64,000 nucleotides of DNA, taken from the NCBI GenBank assembly GCA_002409965.1, contig DHON01000095.1, positions 29,523 to 93,522 of the forward strand, read 5' to 3'. Shown piece by piece: positions 1-7,631 of this stretch. The DNA is from Firmicutes bacterium UBA5389. GTDB taxonomy: Bacteria > Bacillota > DTU025. The notes under the pieces are model-generated. The model worked only from the letters and a program-made list of their open reading frames with translations. It was not told where the DNA came from and did no database searches. Position 1 is the first letter of the stretch. Each line of letters begins with the position of its first letter. A program made the position numbers and the translations under genes.

Positions 1-340
1 CGGATGTAGACGCTATCATAAGTACATCGTCCGGCTTGATGCCGGACTCCTCAAATATCACCTTGGCCAGACCGTGCAGGCACTCCAGCTTGGAGCTCTT
101 CGCTGCGCCGTAAGAGACCATCAGCGAGGGTTCTATTATCGCGTTGACCGGAGCGAGCCCGCCGGCCCTGTAGAACATCTCCTCGCCCAGCATGTGCGAG
201 TGGCCGGCAGCGAAGTAGTGGAGAACACGTCCTCGTTCAATAGTGTCCGCGACCATCGCGGCCGCGCGGTCCATGCTTCCTTCCTCAGATCGTTGAACTT
301 CGTCCAGAAGCTCGCGGACCAATTCGAAATAGTCGAACAC
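1..340 (-). CDS. SIS-domain sugar-phosphate isomerase-like protein (UPF0309 type), N-terminal part
   Basis: The gene runs off the left edge, so only the first 113 codons are visible. The start is a GTG at 338-340, preceded by GGGGGAGGT with 8 bases between. The translation contains the segment AAGHSHMLGEEMFYRAGG and later VSYGAAKSSKLE, which I recognise as the N-terminal SIS (sugar isomerase) fold of UPF0309-type proteins. SIS proteins bind phosphosugars and isomerise or deaminate them; the substrate here cannot be told. It has its own promoter at 421-448. Remnants of another SIS protein and a sugar kinase lie upstream, so this may be the surviving member of an amino-sugar operon. Confidence 0.75.
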   Translation of the reverse strand, partial: MFDYFELVRELLDEVQRSEEGSMDRAAAMVADTIERGRVLHYFAAGHSHMLGEEMFYRAGGLAPVNAIIEPSLMVSYGAAKSSKLECLHGLAKVIFEESGIKPDDVLMIASTS

Positions 341-420
341 CCCAGCCTACCTCCCCCGACTCCTTAAGCGCCTGCCAGTCACGCGGCCAGACATCCACAT
401 GGAGCGTGTGTCGCACTTCC

Positions 421-448
421 ATTATATATTGTTTATAATGAATATCAA
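421..448 (-). promoter_or_regulatory. Sigma-A-type promoter for the SIS-domain gene
   Basis: On the minus strand TTGATA (448-443) is followed after 16 bases by a perfect TATAAT (426-421) in an unusually AT-rich patch. It points at the GTG start at 340, about 75 bases from the expected transcription start. This is a sequence match only. Confidence 0.55.
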
Positions 449-517
449 GGCCCTTGCCGCTACGCCAGGACCCCCTCACGGTTATGCCGACTCCGTTGCC
501 TGCCTTTTCGCGTTGGT

Positions 518-803
518 CATCTACTGAACGAGGGCCACAGCCGCGGAATGCAGATGTGGGAGGGCAATCCGACCCCAGCTAGCAACGTGATCCTTCCAGA
601 CGAGATCGGAGCCGAGGGCTCGTCCGGTTTCAGCCCTAGGTCCAGCGACTTGAACAGGCCGAGCATCTGTCCGACCATCACGTCGATGGGCGGTCGCAGT
701 TCGTCGGGGATTCCGTATCCGCCAACCGCGCCAGCACGCCTTCGGCCGCGGCAAGGTATCTATTGGGGCATCGACTCGCGTTCTCGCCGTCTGTTTCGTT
801 CAT
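518..803 (-). pseudogene. Remnant of an AgaS-like SIS-domain sugar isomerase
   Basis: Reading from an ATG at 803 gives about 33 residues (MNETD..., with YLAAAEGVLARLADTE) before the frame fails. A different frame from about 735 to the stop at 518 then encodes GIPDELRPPIDVMVGQ and LFKSLDLGLKPD, which resemble the C-terminal SIS domain of AgaS/fructoselysine-6-phosphate deglycase proteins. Intact family members are about 350-390 residues, so most of the middle is missing and at least one frameshift is present. The ATG overlaps the end of the upstream kinase remnant, as expected from a former operon. The family call rests on remembered motifs. Confidence 0.5.
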
Positions 804-996
804 GCCGGCTTTCAACCACCTTCCATGATGCGGCGAGATTGTCCGGGACTGCTTTGTCGCAGGCCACGCCCGCCCGCAGCAGGGCCAGTATCACGGCCCC
901 CACCACCGGAGGATACGGCGCCTGCACCACCCGCGCCCGCTTTCGGGGCCAGCCCAAGATACGCAGAGTGCAGTAGCCCGTCTTCGCAGACTCCAT
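760..996 (-). pseudogene. C-terminal remnant of a BadF/BcrA-type N-acetylglucosamine kinase
   Basis: The stretch PYPPVVGAVILALLRAGV followed by a conserved NL matches the last helix region of BadF/BcrA-type ASKHA kinases such as N-acetylglucosamine kinase. Only about 70 residues of a protein normally near 300 remain; upstream the open frame continues without recognisable kinase motifs, so it is 5'-truncated. Its stop lies downstream of the start of the SIS remnant, giving an operon-like overlap. It probably has no function. Confidence 0.45.
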
Positions 997-1000
997 ACGC

Positions 1001-1564
1001 GACTGTCCGCAACGGATGTATACGGCTGTAAGCTGGCGAGTTGCTGTTAACGGCGGCTTTAGCTGGCCTTTAGGACTCGTCAGTTTTCGCAGCGCTTTTG
1101 TCTCTATGTGCCGCGAATCGCGGCAATGGCTGATGCATTAGCGGGTGTATGACCGCATAAACCCGGACGGCCGGAAAATCGAAGGCCTGCGGCGGAGTGG
1201 ACTGGATCCCAAGGCCAATCATATGGGCATACGTTCCATGTTTTGACGTGTCATGCTAGGTAAAATGGGGTTTCCCGCCATGTCCACTCCGCTCCGTTCG
1301 CTCGATGAGTCTATACGTGCGGTTATGCATCAACCATCGCCTCAAAACCTTGCGGATAGGCGAAAATCCGCCTCGAAACGATGCAGATAGTTGTTCGCGT
1401 GTTGCCCGCTGTCGGGGGAAGAATCTTGCCGGGACCTTGGAGGTTCGCCCGTCTCTAGTCGTCATGCCTCTCGAGATTAGCCGCGTAGCGTCCCCTGCTG
1501 CCCGTCCGCCCAATACTGGAAAGAAGACTTTGACGGATCCCTGGTCGAGGGGGGCCGCCGGATG
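1001..1564. other. Intergenic stretch with no supported gene
   Basis: Open frames exist on both strands but none has a convincing ribosome binding site together with a recognisable protein. I see no RNA gene. It separates the sugar-gene remnants from the isochorismatase-family gene. Confidence 0.5.
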
Positions 1565-1589
1565 ATACACACGCCTGAACGTGTATAAT
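1565..1589 (+). promoter_or_regulatory. -10 element and inverted repeat upstream of the isochorismatase-family gene
   Basis: A perfect TATAAT (1584-1589) overlaps an inverted repeat, ATACAC (1565-1570) and GTGTAT (1581-1586), with ACACG/CGTGT inside it. I find no good -35 box at normal spacing, which would fit activator-dependent or operator-controlled transcription. This is inference. Confidence 0.3.
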
Positions 1590-1624
1590 AGGCCTGAAGG
1601 ACATGAGCCTGAAGGAGGCGGACG

Positions 1625-2200
1625 ATGATGGTGAACAGTATGCTCACGCTGCGTGCAGAGGCTTCGACTGTGGTATCCGTCGATTGCCAGCAGAAGATAC
1701 TCTCGATTGTGTCTGATTCAGATACCTTGGTGCCCCGAGCCGCGAAGTTCGTGCAGGCGGCGCGTATTCTGGGCGTGCCGGTGGTCAGGGTGGAGCAGAA
1801 TCCATCGCGGTTGGGGCCCACCGTGCCGCAGCTCGCGGAGGCCATGGGCGAGGTAGAACCCATCGGCAAGATGACCTTCAGCCTCTTTCGCACGGCCGAA
1901 ACGGAAAAGGCGGTGAAGACCGCCGCCGCAGGTCGCGGTAAGCAGCTTGTGCTGTTCGGCGTGGAAGCTCACGTGTGTGTGCTGCAGAGCGCGCTCGATG
2001 CCCTATCTCTTGGATATGACGTGTTTGTGCTGGCGGATCTGTGCTCATCGGTGAAGCCTGCCGACTGGGATTTCGCGATGCGCCGGATGTGCCAGGCCGG
2101 GGTGGTCGTCACTACCGCCCAGACCGCTGGGTTCGAGCTGCTGAGTTCGGCGGACAACCCCTGCTTCAAGGAGGCGCAGTCCTATCTCAAACAGCTATAG
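1625..2200 (+). CDS. Isochorismatase-family cysteine hydrolase
   Basis: A 191-residue single-domain protein of the isochorismatase/nicotinamidase fold. The catalytic triad is visible: Asp20 in VVSVDCQQK, Lys82 in GKMTFSLF and Cys118 in FGVEAHVCVLQ. Such enzymes hydrolyse amides or vinyl ethers through the cysteine; the YcaC-like sequence does not reveal the substrate. AAGGAGG at 1612-1618 supports the ATG at 1625; a second ATG follows directly. It converges with fdhD and overlaps its end by 6 bases. It lies alone on the plus strand, so there is no clear link to the C1 operon. Confidence 0.85.
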   Translation: MMVNSMLTLRAEASTVVSVDCQQKILSIVSDSDTLVPRAAKFVQAARILGVPVVRVEQNPSRLGPTVPQLAEAMGEVEPIGKMTFSLFRTAETEKAVKTAAAGRGKQLVLFGVEAHVCVLQSALDALSLGYDVFVLADLCSSVKPADWDFAMRRMCQAGVVVTTAQTAGFELLSSADNPCFKEAQSYLKQL

Positions 2201-3010
2201 CTTGCGACCGGAATATACGTTGAAACGCCCATCGCGGGCGAAACCCACCAGGGTGAGGCCAAAGTAGGTCGCCATGTCGATAGCCTGATCGGTGGGGGCG
2301 GATGGGGATATGAGCAGGCGAACGCCGAGCCGAGCTGCCTTGGCGACCGTCTTGCCAAACACCCTCCCACTTGTGGCCAGCATCGTCCGCTCCGCGTTCG
2401 AGGCGTGCAGGAGGCAGTAGCCTATCACCTTGTCGATGGCGTTGTGCCTGCCTATGTCCTCCCTGAACACGATCAACCCAGACTCGCCCGCGAGCGCCGC
2501 CGAATGGGCGCCGCCGGTGCGCCGAAACAGGCCTGAGCGCTCGCGTATCACCGCCATTAGCTCGTCCACGCGCTCCGGGCTGACCGCGAATCCACGCGTC
2601 TCGGGCTTCAGCGCGGACCCGGGTTCGAGTCCCGGTTCCGGCTTCGCTCCGGGTCGCGGCAATGATTGCAGCACGGACGATGACCTGACGTCAATGCAGA
2701 CCGCGCCATGTGCCTTCAAGTCCAGGTCGATCCGGTCGATGTCCATCGGACCGCGTATCATGCCCTCACAATACAGATGCCCCGCAGCCAGCTCGTCCAG
2801 GAACTCAGGCGTAGCGGGCATCGCGGCCGCCGTGCGGCCGTTGAGACGGATCGTCGCCGAGACCTCCCGAACCACCACGTCTTCGTCGTCAGCCCATTCT
2901 CCTCGCACGTACTTGGCTATCTCCACACGCCGGGTTGCCTGCTTACGCCCAGCCGCGTCCGCGCGCCCAGTTTCCGTACGCCCCGCTACCTCGGGCGCAA
3001 TGAGACGCAT
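2195..3010 (-). CDS. fdhD: FdhD-family protein lacking the usual CxxC loop
   Basis: A 271-residue FdhD homolog. FdhD carries sulfur from a cysteine desulfurase to the bis-MGD cofactor of formate dehydrogenase. Conserved family blocks are present: RTGGAHSAAL, REDIGRHNAIDKVIG, TSGR and SAPTDQAIDMA. The loop that normally carries the Cys-x-x-Cys pair is replaced by a Pro/Gly/Glu-rich stretch with no cysteine, so sulfur transfer may differ. The ATG at 3010 was chosen because it lies just inside the end of the upstream CitG-like gene (25 base overlap) and near the conserved start of the family; longer in-frame versions run antisense-like through that gene. It is the last gene of the formylmethanofuran dehydrogenase operon, whose enzyme should use the same kind of cofactor. 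Confidence 0.85.
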   Translation of the reverse strand: MRLIAPEVAGRTETGRADAAGRKQATRRVEIAKYVRGEWADDEDVVVREVSATIRLNGRTAAAMPATPEFLDELAAGHLYCEGMIRGPMDIDRIDLDLKAHGAVCIDVRSSSVLQSLPRPGAKPEPGLEPGSALKPETRGFAVSPERVDELMAVIRERSGLFRRTGGAHSAALAGESGLIVFREDIGRHNAIDKVIGYCLLHASNAERTMLATSGRVFGKTVAKAARLGVRLLISPSAPTDQAIDMATYFGLTLVGFARDGRFNVYSGRKL

Positions 3011-3882
3011 TCTCGATCCCCGCCTTTCTTCAGAAGCAACTCGCACCCATGCTCCACGAACAAGACGAAAAGGGCCGCTGCGATCAGGTCTGCAGTTGTT
3101 CCGGGATTGCGCCGGTTGGCATCGGCTCGCAGGTAGGAATCGAGTGTCTCCAAGGCCCCGCTCCACCCCAACGACCCGGGCGGCCCCGAGCGGATGGCCC
3201 GCACCGCAAGTCGCGAAGCCTCCTGCGCCGTCTCCTGCCCAACCTTCCTGGCGATCAAGGTATCGGGCACTTGCGCAAGCACAGCCAGAAAAGCCTGAAC
3301 AACGGCGATCTGCCACGACTCGCAGTTTGCCACGCATTCCAGCAGAGCAGGGTACGCGAGCTCGAACGTGAGCTCGTAGCAGCTGCAATATTCTGAGGCC
3401 ACACTGTCGCGGGATTTGGCAACGTCCATTGCTTCGAGCAGTGTGATTGTGGGCTCGCCCGAAACGTCGTGCTCGGCGATGCGGCCCAACCCTCCTGGAT
3501 GCGTTTCGCGTATGGCCGTATAGGCCAGCGAGGAGTCGCGAATGGTGAGGCCGTCAAGCACCCGCCGCAGCCGCTCCCGCAAGTCCCCGGGCTCCCGCCG
3601 CACCGCAGCCTTGGCCAAGGGGGCGAGCAGGAGAATGATTCCCAGGTTGGTATTGGCAGTCACGAACCTGCTCGTCGCGCGCCTGGCGCCCAGGATCAAC
3701 TCACCCACGGAAAGCTCACGGGCGCGGGCAAACACAGGCGCAACCGCCCAAGCGCTCACAAGGAAGTCTTCGCACACGGTGTCGGCAAAATCGTGATCGC
3801 GGTTCACATTTCCCGGCTTGGGCGCCATCACCTCAACGATGCAGGCGAGTTCAACCGCTCGGGCTACATCCTCCGGGGTCAT
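2986..3882 (-). CDS. CitG/MdcB-like triphosphoribosyl-dephospho-CoA synthase family protein
   Basis: A 298-residue protein with the family signatures APKPGNVNRDHDF near the N-terminus, TANTNLGIILLLAPL in the middle and NPGTTADLIAAALFV near the C-terminus. Classical members attach ribose-triphosphate to dephospho-CoA for citrate or malonate lyases, but no such lyase is nearby. CitG-like proteins also occur in bacterial H4MPT gene clusters, where they have been suspected of a role in cofactor synthesis; that is the likelier job here. The ATG at 3882 overlaps the stop of the upstream ATP-grasp gene (ATGA) and has AGGGGGG upstream. Confidence 0.8.
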   Translation of the reverse strand: MTPEDVARAVELACIVEVMAPKPGNVNRDHDFADTVCEDFLVSAWAVAPVFARARELSVGELILGARRATSRFVTANTNLGIILLLAPLAKAAVRREPGDLRERLRRVLDGLTIRDSSLAYTAIRETHPGGLGRIAEHDVSGEPTITLLEAMDVAKSRDSVASEYCSCYELTFELAYPALLECVANCESWQIAVVQAFLAVLAQVPDTLIARKVGQETAQEASRLAVRAIRSGPPGSLGWSGALETLDSYLRADANRRNPGTTADLIAAALFVLFVEHGCELLLKKGGDRECVSLRPR

Positions 3883-4829
3883 TCGCCTGATTTCCCCCCT
3901 TGAGCCATTATGAAGGAGACCACTTCCTCCGCGATGCTGAACGGGCACACCTGCTGAAGGCCTTGCCAGCCCGGGATCCCGTTCACCTCTATGACAAACA
4001 GCTCGCCGTCTTCCGAAAGCATCAGGTCGACGCCTGCGTAGGGCGCGCCGATGACCCTTGCCGCGCGAATCGCAAGATCCTCCGCCTCAGGGCTCAGCTC
4101 GATCCATCGCGCCGTTGCGCCCTGCGCTACGTTGGTCTTCCATGATTCCCCAATGCGTTCCATGGCGGCCAAAACCCGGTCGCCCAGGACGAACGCGCGA
4201 ATGTCCCGATTGGCATGCGGGATGAATCTCTGCAGGTAGAACACGTAATTGCCCATCTCCAGCGCTTGGAAGACCCGGTAAGCTATGTCGGCACTCTCTA
4301 CCCTCACCATGCCTCGTCCCAGCGAGCCGAAGAGCGGTTTGACCACCACATCCCCGCCCAACTCTTCAAAGGCGTCCGTTGCGGCCTGTCGATCCTCAAC
4401 CACAATCGTGGGCGGCGTAGGCAGGCCCGCAGCCGCCAGCAGGGCCGAGGTGTAGTATTTGTCCACCGTGGTTTCGATGACTCTCGCGGGATTGAACACC
4501 CAGACGCCGCCGAGTTCAACCATGCGGAGAACGTTCATCCTGAAGATAATCTGTTCCAGCGAACCTGCGGGAATGGATCTGACTACAACAACGTCGAAAT
4601 CGTCCAGCCCGCGCTGGATCGGAGTCGTCGGACCAATCGGCCTCAGGCGGACGTTGGTCGCCGGTCCCAGTCCAATCGGCCTCCTTGGGGCGTCGACCGT
4701 TCCCATTCCGCAAGCGGCCACCACCTCGGTGATCTCGCGGCGGGCCACATCAGCGCCGCGCGCGGCGAATGCAGAAGCCAGTTCCTGATAGTACCAGCTG
4801 TCCTCGGTGGCCAGAACGCATACTCTCAC
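3879..4829 (-). CDS. RimK-type ATP-grasp ligase of the H4MPT cluster (Orf17/MptN-like)
   Basis: A 316-residue ATP-grasp ligase. It has the phosphate-binding segment DVVVKPLFGSLGRGM and the C-terminal metal-binding segment FVIEVNGIPGWQG, typical of RimK-like enzymes that form amide bonds with amino acids. In archaea MptN adds glutamate to H4MPT, and bacterial H4MPT clusters carry a RimK-like protein (Orf17). The position directly after mch supports a role in finishing the cofactor side chain, though substrate cannot be read from sequence. Its ATG overlaps the stop of mch by 4 bases and its stop overlaps the next start, so the three genes are translationally coupled. Confidence 0.85.
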   Translation of the reverse strand: MRVCVLATEDSWYYQELASAFAARGADVARREITEVVAACGMGTVDAPRRPIGLGPATNVRLRPIGPTTPIQRGLDDFDVVVVRSIPAGSLEQIIFRMNVLRMVELGGVWVFNPARVIETTVDKYYTSALLAAAGLPTPPTIVVEDRQAATDAFEELGGDVVVKPLFGSLGRGMVRVESADIAYRVFQALEMGNYVFYLQRFIPHANRDIRAFVLGDRVLAAMERIGESWKTNVAQGATARWIELSPEAEDLAIRAARVIGAPYAGVDLMLSEDGELFVIEVNGIPGWQGLQQVCPFSIAEEVVSFIMAQGGKSGE

Positions 4830-5875
4830 GATGAATGCACTCCCATCGTCTCAAAGCACTTCTTGAAACACATTTGCAGCATGGCGAGTGATGGCTCTCC
4901 GGCCTGCAGCACACCGCCTGTCGCAACGTTTGTAACGACTATTTGGGCTGGACTGAACATCAGCGGGTCGATGTCTCCGAATCTGCCGCACGAATCGAGC
5001 AGATGAAGAAAGGGCGTCCCGAAGGACGGCGATGAGCTCCAGGGAACACGCCCAAGGACTGAGTCGATCTCCCGATCCCGGTCGCGAAGCGTCAGCTGAC
5101 ACTGCCCAGCGGCGGCAATCGCATCGTTGGCCAGGCCCATCGCGAGCCTGTCATCACGGGTACCATCACAAACATCATCCCGAACGCCATTGCCAATATC
5201 GCCGCGAACCAGAGGGACCAGTGCGCACACCCCCGATGCCGACTCCACCTGGCTCACATCGTATCCGAGGTGCAGGAGCTTGTGGAGCGCCACCTCAACC
5301 ACTCGCGCAGCAATCTGAACCAACCCTGCCCTGCTCGCGGTGGGTGCCAGGAGAAGCCAGAGGCTGCTTGGCGGAAGGTTGCACGCCGAAGCGATCCGGC
5401 TGATGGTCTCCTGAGACGGAGACTGCCGTCCTTCCAGCACCAAAACCCCCACATCGGCTTCCTCTGCATGGTCGAGCAGGCGAGCCGGACCGCCTGCGCC
5501 TGCGCCTGCGTCTGCGGCAAGGAGTTGGGCTGGCCCCGAGCCCATGACAACGCCGCCCTCGACCGGAATTGTCCAGCCTGCATACTGCGAGCCCAAGCAG
5601 GCAAGGGCGGGCATCTGCACCTCTACCCTCACCCCGGGAAGCCGCACGCCATCCAGAGAAACCCAGGCGAGCTCGGCCCGGCCAAGGCCCCCAAGGCATG
5701 CCTCCGCCAGCAAAAGCCCGGCCTCAGCGCTCCCCGGGCACCACGCCCCCATGTCCACCAGATTGGCGCATCCAGGAGGCGACATAGCATGTACGCCCAG
5801 GTATCCGCGGGAAGCCAGGATTCTGCCTACAATCGCCCGGGCGCTCTCATTCAGGCAGTGTTCTCGCTTTGGCAA
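4826..5875 (-). CDS. mch: Methenyltetrahydromethanopterin cyclohydrolase
   Basis: A 349-residue protein recognisable as Mch, which interconverts N5-formyl-H4MPT and N5,N10-methenyl-H4MPT in the cytoplasm. Diagnostic stretches are GAWCPGSAEAGLLLAEACLG, GVCALVPLVRGD, AIAAAGQC and FGDIDPLMFSPAQ. Length is somewhat above the usual 310-325 residues; one cause is a small Ala/Gly repeat insertion (AGAGAGG, around residue 125) encoded by a GCCTGC-type hexamer repeat. A TTG start at 5875 is used, with GGGAGAG upstream; it overlaps the end of fwdC by 25 bases. With the formyltransferases and formylmethanofuran dehydrogenase it forms three consecutive steps of H4MPT C1 metabolism. Confidence 0.95.
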   Translation of the reverse strand: MPKREHCLNESARAIVGRILASRGYLGVHAMSPPGCANLVDMGAWCPGSAEAGLLLAEACLGGLGRAELAWVSLDGVRLPGVRVEVQMPALACLGSQYAGWTIPVEGGVVMGSGPAQLLAADAGAGAGGPARLLDHAEEADVGVLVLEGRQSPSQETISRIASACNLPPSSLWLLLAPTASRAGLVQIAARVVEVALHKLLHLGYDVSQVESASGVCALVPLVRGDIGNGVRDDVCDGTRDDRLAMGLANDAIAAAGQCQLTLRDRDREIDSVLGRVPWSSSPSFGTPFLHLLDSCGRFGDIDPLMFSPAQIVVTNVATGGVLQAGEPSLAMLQMCFKKCFETMGVHSS

Positions 5876-6699
5876 AGCAAGATCTCTCCCTTGCCGCGAT
5901 CATTGGCGTCTCCCACGTATCGCCTGTAAAGCTCGTCTACGCGCCCGGGTGGAGTCGACCCCCCCACGCCCATACCCGTCACGCCCACGCGCCTCAGGTG
6001 TTCGCCGAGAACCCTGAGGAAGACAGGACGATAGGTACAGCTGTACACGAATGTCGGCAGTAACTGCAGATCTCCGATGCAGACCATGACGCCGTCCGCC
6101 ATCCCGGCGCCGGCGCGCCGGCCTGCGCTGCCCAGTATCGCCAGAATGCCTCCGCGCATCCCAACTCCGGCGAAGTCGCTGCAATCGCCCGCAACCACCA
6201 CAAGCCCGCCCGACATCGATGCGCCCACTTCGTTGCCTGCATCACCATGGATCACGATGCATCCGCCGCTTGCGCCCTGCTTCTCTCCGGGCAGAGTGGC
6301 GCCCGCCAGATTCCCCGCATCTCCGCGAATGCGGATCATTCCCCCGGTCATCTGGGCGCCGGCCCAATCGTCCACATCGCCCTCCACCTCGATGGTGCCG
6401 CCTGCCATTCTCTCTCCGAGATGCATTCCGGCCGGTCCCTTTACGCAGAGGGTCCCCCGGTCCATGGCGCACCCCAGATACTTCACTCTCGCAAGATCTC
6501 CTTCGACCACAACGCGCCCAGCCTGCGAATCGCCCTTCACGTCGAAGAACTCTCCCAGCTCCACACGGTCCTTTCCGTGCAGAAGGGGAAGCCGTCTGAT
6601 CTGATCCGCCGACTTGCCCAGAAAACCCGTAGGCGAGATGCATTCCGCCTCAAGCGGCGCAATTGGCTCTTGCTTCAATGTGAGATGCAGCGATTCCAT
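5851..6699 (-). CDS. fwdC: Formylmethanofuran dehydrogenase/hydrolase subunit C
   Basis: A 282-residue subunit C. It carries the repeated Gly-rich beta-helix pattern of this family (for example ERMAGGTIEVEGDVDDWAGA and ASMSGGLVVVAGD), also shared with glutamate synthase alpha C-terminal domains. Subunit C is a structural scaffold in the complex. The ATG at 6699 has GAGGAG upstream and lies two bases after the stop of the formyltransferase gene. A longer upstream extension would overlap the formyltransferase with no recognisable sequence. The family occurs in archaeal Fwd/Fmd and in bacterial Fhc complexes. Confidence 0.93.
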   Translation of the reverse strand: MESLHLTLKQEPIAPLEAECISPTGFLGKSADQIRRLPLLHGKDRVELGEFFDVKGDSQAGRVVVEGDLARVKYLGCAMDRGTLCVKGPAGMHLGERMAGGTIEVEGDVDDWAGAQMTGGMIRIRGDAGNLAGATLPGEKQGASGGCIVIHGDAGNEVGASMSGGLVVVAGDCSDFAGVGMRGGILAILGSAGRRAGAGMADGVMVCIGDLQLLPTFVYSCTYRPVFLRVLGEHLRRVGVTGMGVGGSTPPGRVDELYRRYVGDANDRGKGEILLCQSENTA

Positions 6700-6701
6700 T
6701 G

Positions 6702-7631
6702 TCAGAACTCCTCTTCGCTCAATGTGTCCGAATCGCCCGGCAGTTGCAGCACCTCGTGCAGCTCCACTTTGTGCGGCCCAACCTTCCCCCCGTGACTGGC
6801 CGCGGTGATGCCCGCAACGCCATCTCGGCGGCGGCACGCAGCTCGAATTCCGGCGCGAAGGGCATCGCCCACACAGTCGATTCCCAAGCCGCTCACGACA
6901 ACCTGCACCGCCGCGTGCACCCCATCAGGAAGAGACGATTCCGAGCGACCGCGCAGCGTGGGACAGAGCGGCGCGTAGGTCGACACAGGCGCCGACTTGT
7001 ACCTGGATCCAAGCCGGAAACCACTTCTGAGCATCCCCGAAGGGTAAGGCAGAATCACTCCAGGCACTCCTGCAACGGCTTCAACGGCGTCATGGCCGGC
7101 GGCAAGCACCGCGTCGAGAGCTTCGCCGAAAATGACGAAGTTGGCACCGCCCACCCCAGCGGCACAGCCAAAGGCGGCTTCAACCACGAATTCGCCGTCC
7201 ATTACAGGAATCCGCCAGTAGCGTTTGCCCTCCAGTACGATATCGCTCTGCCAACCATCGCCGAATAGCCTGAGGCCGGTCCCCACAGCGATCTGGGTCT
7301 CGGACGCGAGCCCGCTGTAGCACGCGCTAGTGGGGCAGCTCATCACGGACTGCTGAATCCTGGCCACAAGCTGGGCCTCAAGGTTCTCCTGCGTCGAGGC
7401 GAAGAACAGGACTGCGACCCCCGGGCGTCCATCGGGCGTGGTCGTATTGAGCGCCGGTCCCTCGATGCCTGCTTCGCACTCGCACGCCGCAACCGCCGTG
7501 GCGTACCCGGTGAAGTTCATCGCCGCAGCGCAGGCTAGCTCAGGGCTGTCGGCGGTGATTATCACCCTGGTTCCCACAAGGTCGTAGGCTTCGGAGGCTG
7601 CATCGTCTATCCGTACCCCGTTTATCTGCAT
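6702..7631 (-). CDS. ftr: Formylmethanofuran:H4MPT formyltransferase, copy 1 (FhcD-like)
   Basis: A 309-residue Ftr homolog that would move the formyl group between methanofuran and H4MPT. Family blocks include INGVRIDDAASEAYD at the start, RYWRIPVMDGEFVVE, VGGANFVIFGEA and PGVILPYPSGMLRSGFRLG. It sits between fwdA and fwdC, the position of fhcD in methylotroph Fhc operons, so it may be the copy physically associated with the complex. The ATG at 7631 has GAGGTGG six bases upstream and overlaps the end of fwdA. It is clearly diverged from the second copy at 11024-11908, for example CSFS-type residues near the N-terminus and a longer C-terminal tail (DSDTLSEEEF). Confidence 0.93.
   Translation of the reverse strand: MQINGVRIDDAASEAYDLVGTRVIITADSPELACAAAMNFTGYATAVAACECEAGIEGPALNTTTPDGRPGVAVLFFASTQENLEAQLVARIQQSVMSCPTSACYSGLASETQIAVGTGLRLFGDGWQSDIVLEGKRYWRIPVMDGEFVVEAAFGCAAGVGGANFVIFGEALDAVLAAGHDAVEAVAGVPGVILPYPSGMLRSGFRLGSRYKSAPVSTYAPLCPTLRGRSESSLPDGVHAAVQVVVSGLGIDCVGDALRAGIRAACRRRDGVAGITAASHGGKVGPHKVELHEVLQLPGDSDTLSEEEF

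Noticed and set aside
1256..1570. 104-residue minus-strand frame
   Set aside because: Arg-rich, no recognisable domain, no ribosome binding site; it overlaps the presumed promoter of the isochorismatase-family gene.
2618..2647. Sequence resembling a tRNA T-arm (GGGTTCGAGTCCC)
   Set aside because: No acceptor stem or anticodon arm can be built around it, and it lies inside fdhD, encoding a Pro/Gly/Glu repeat.
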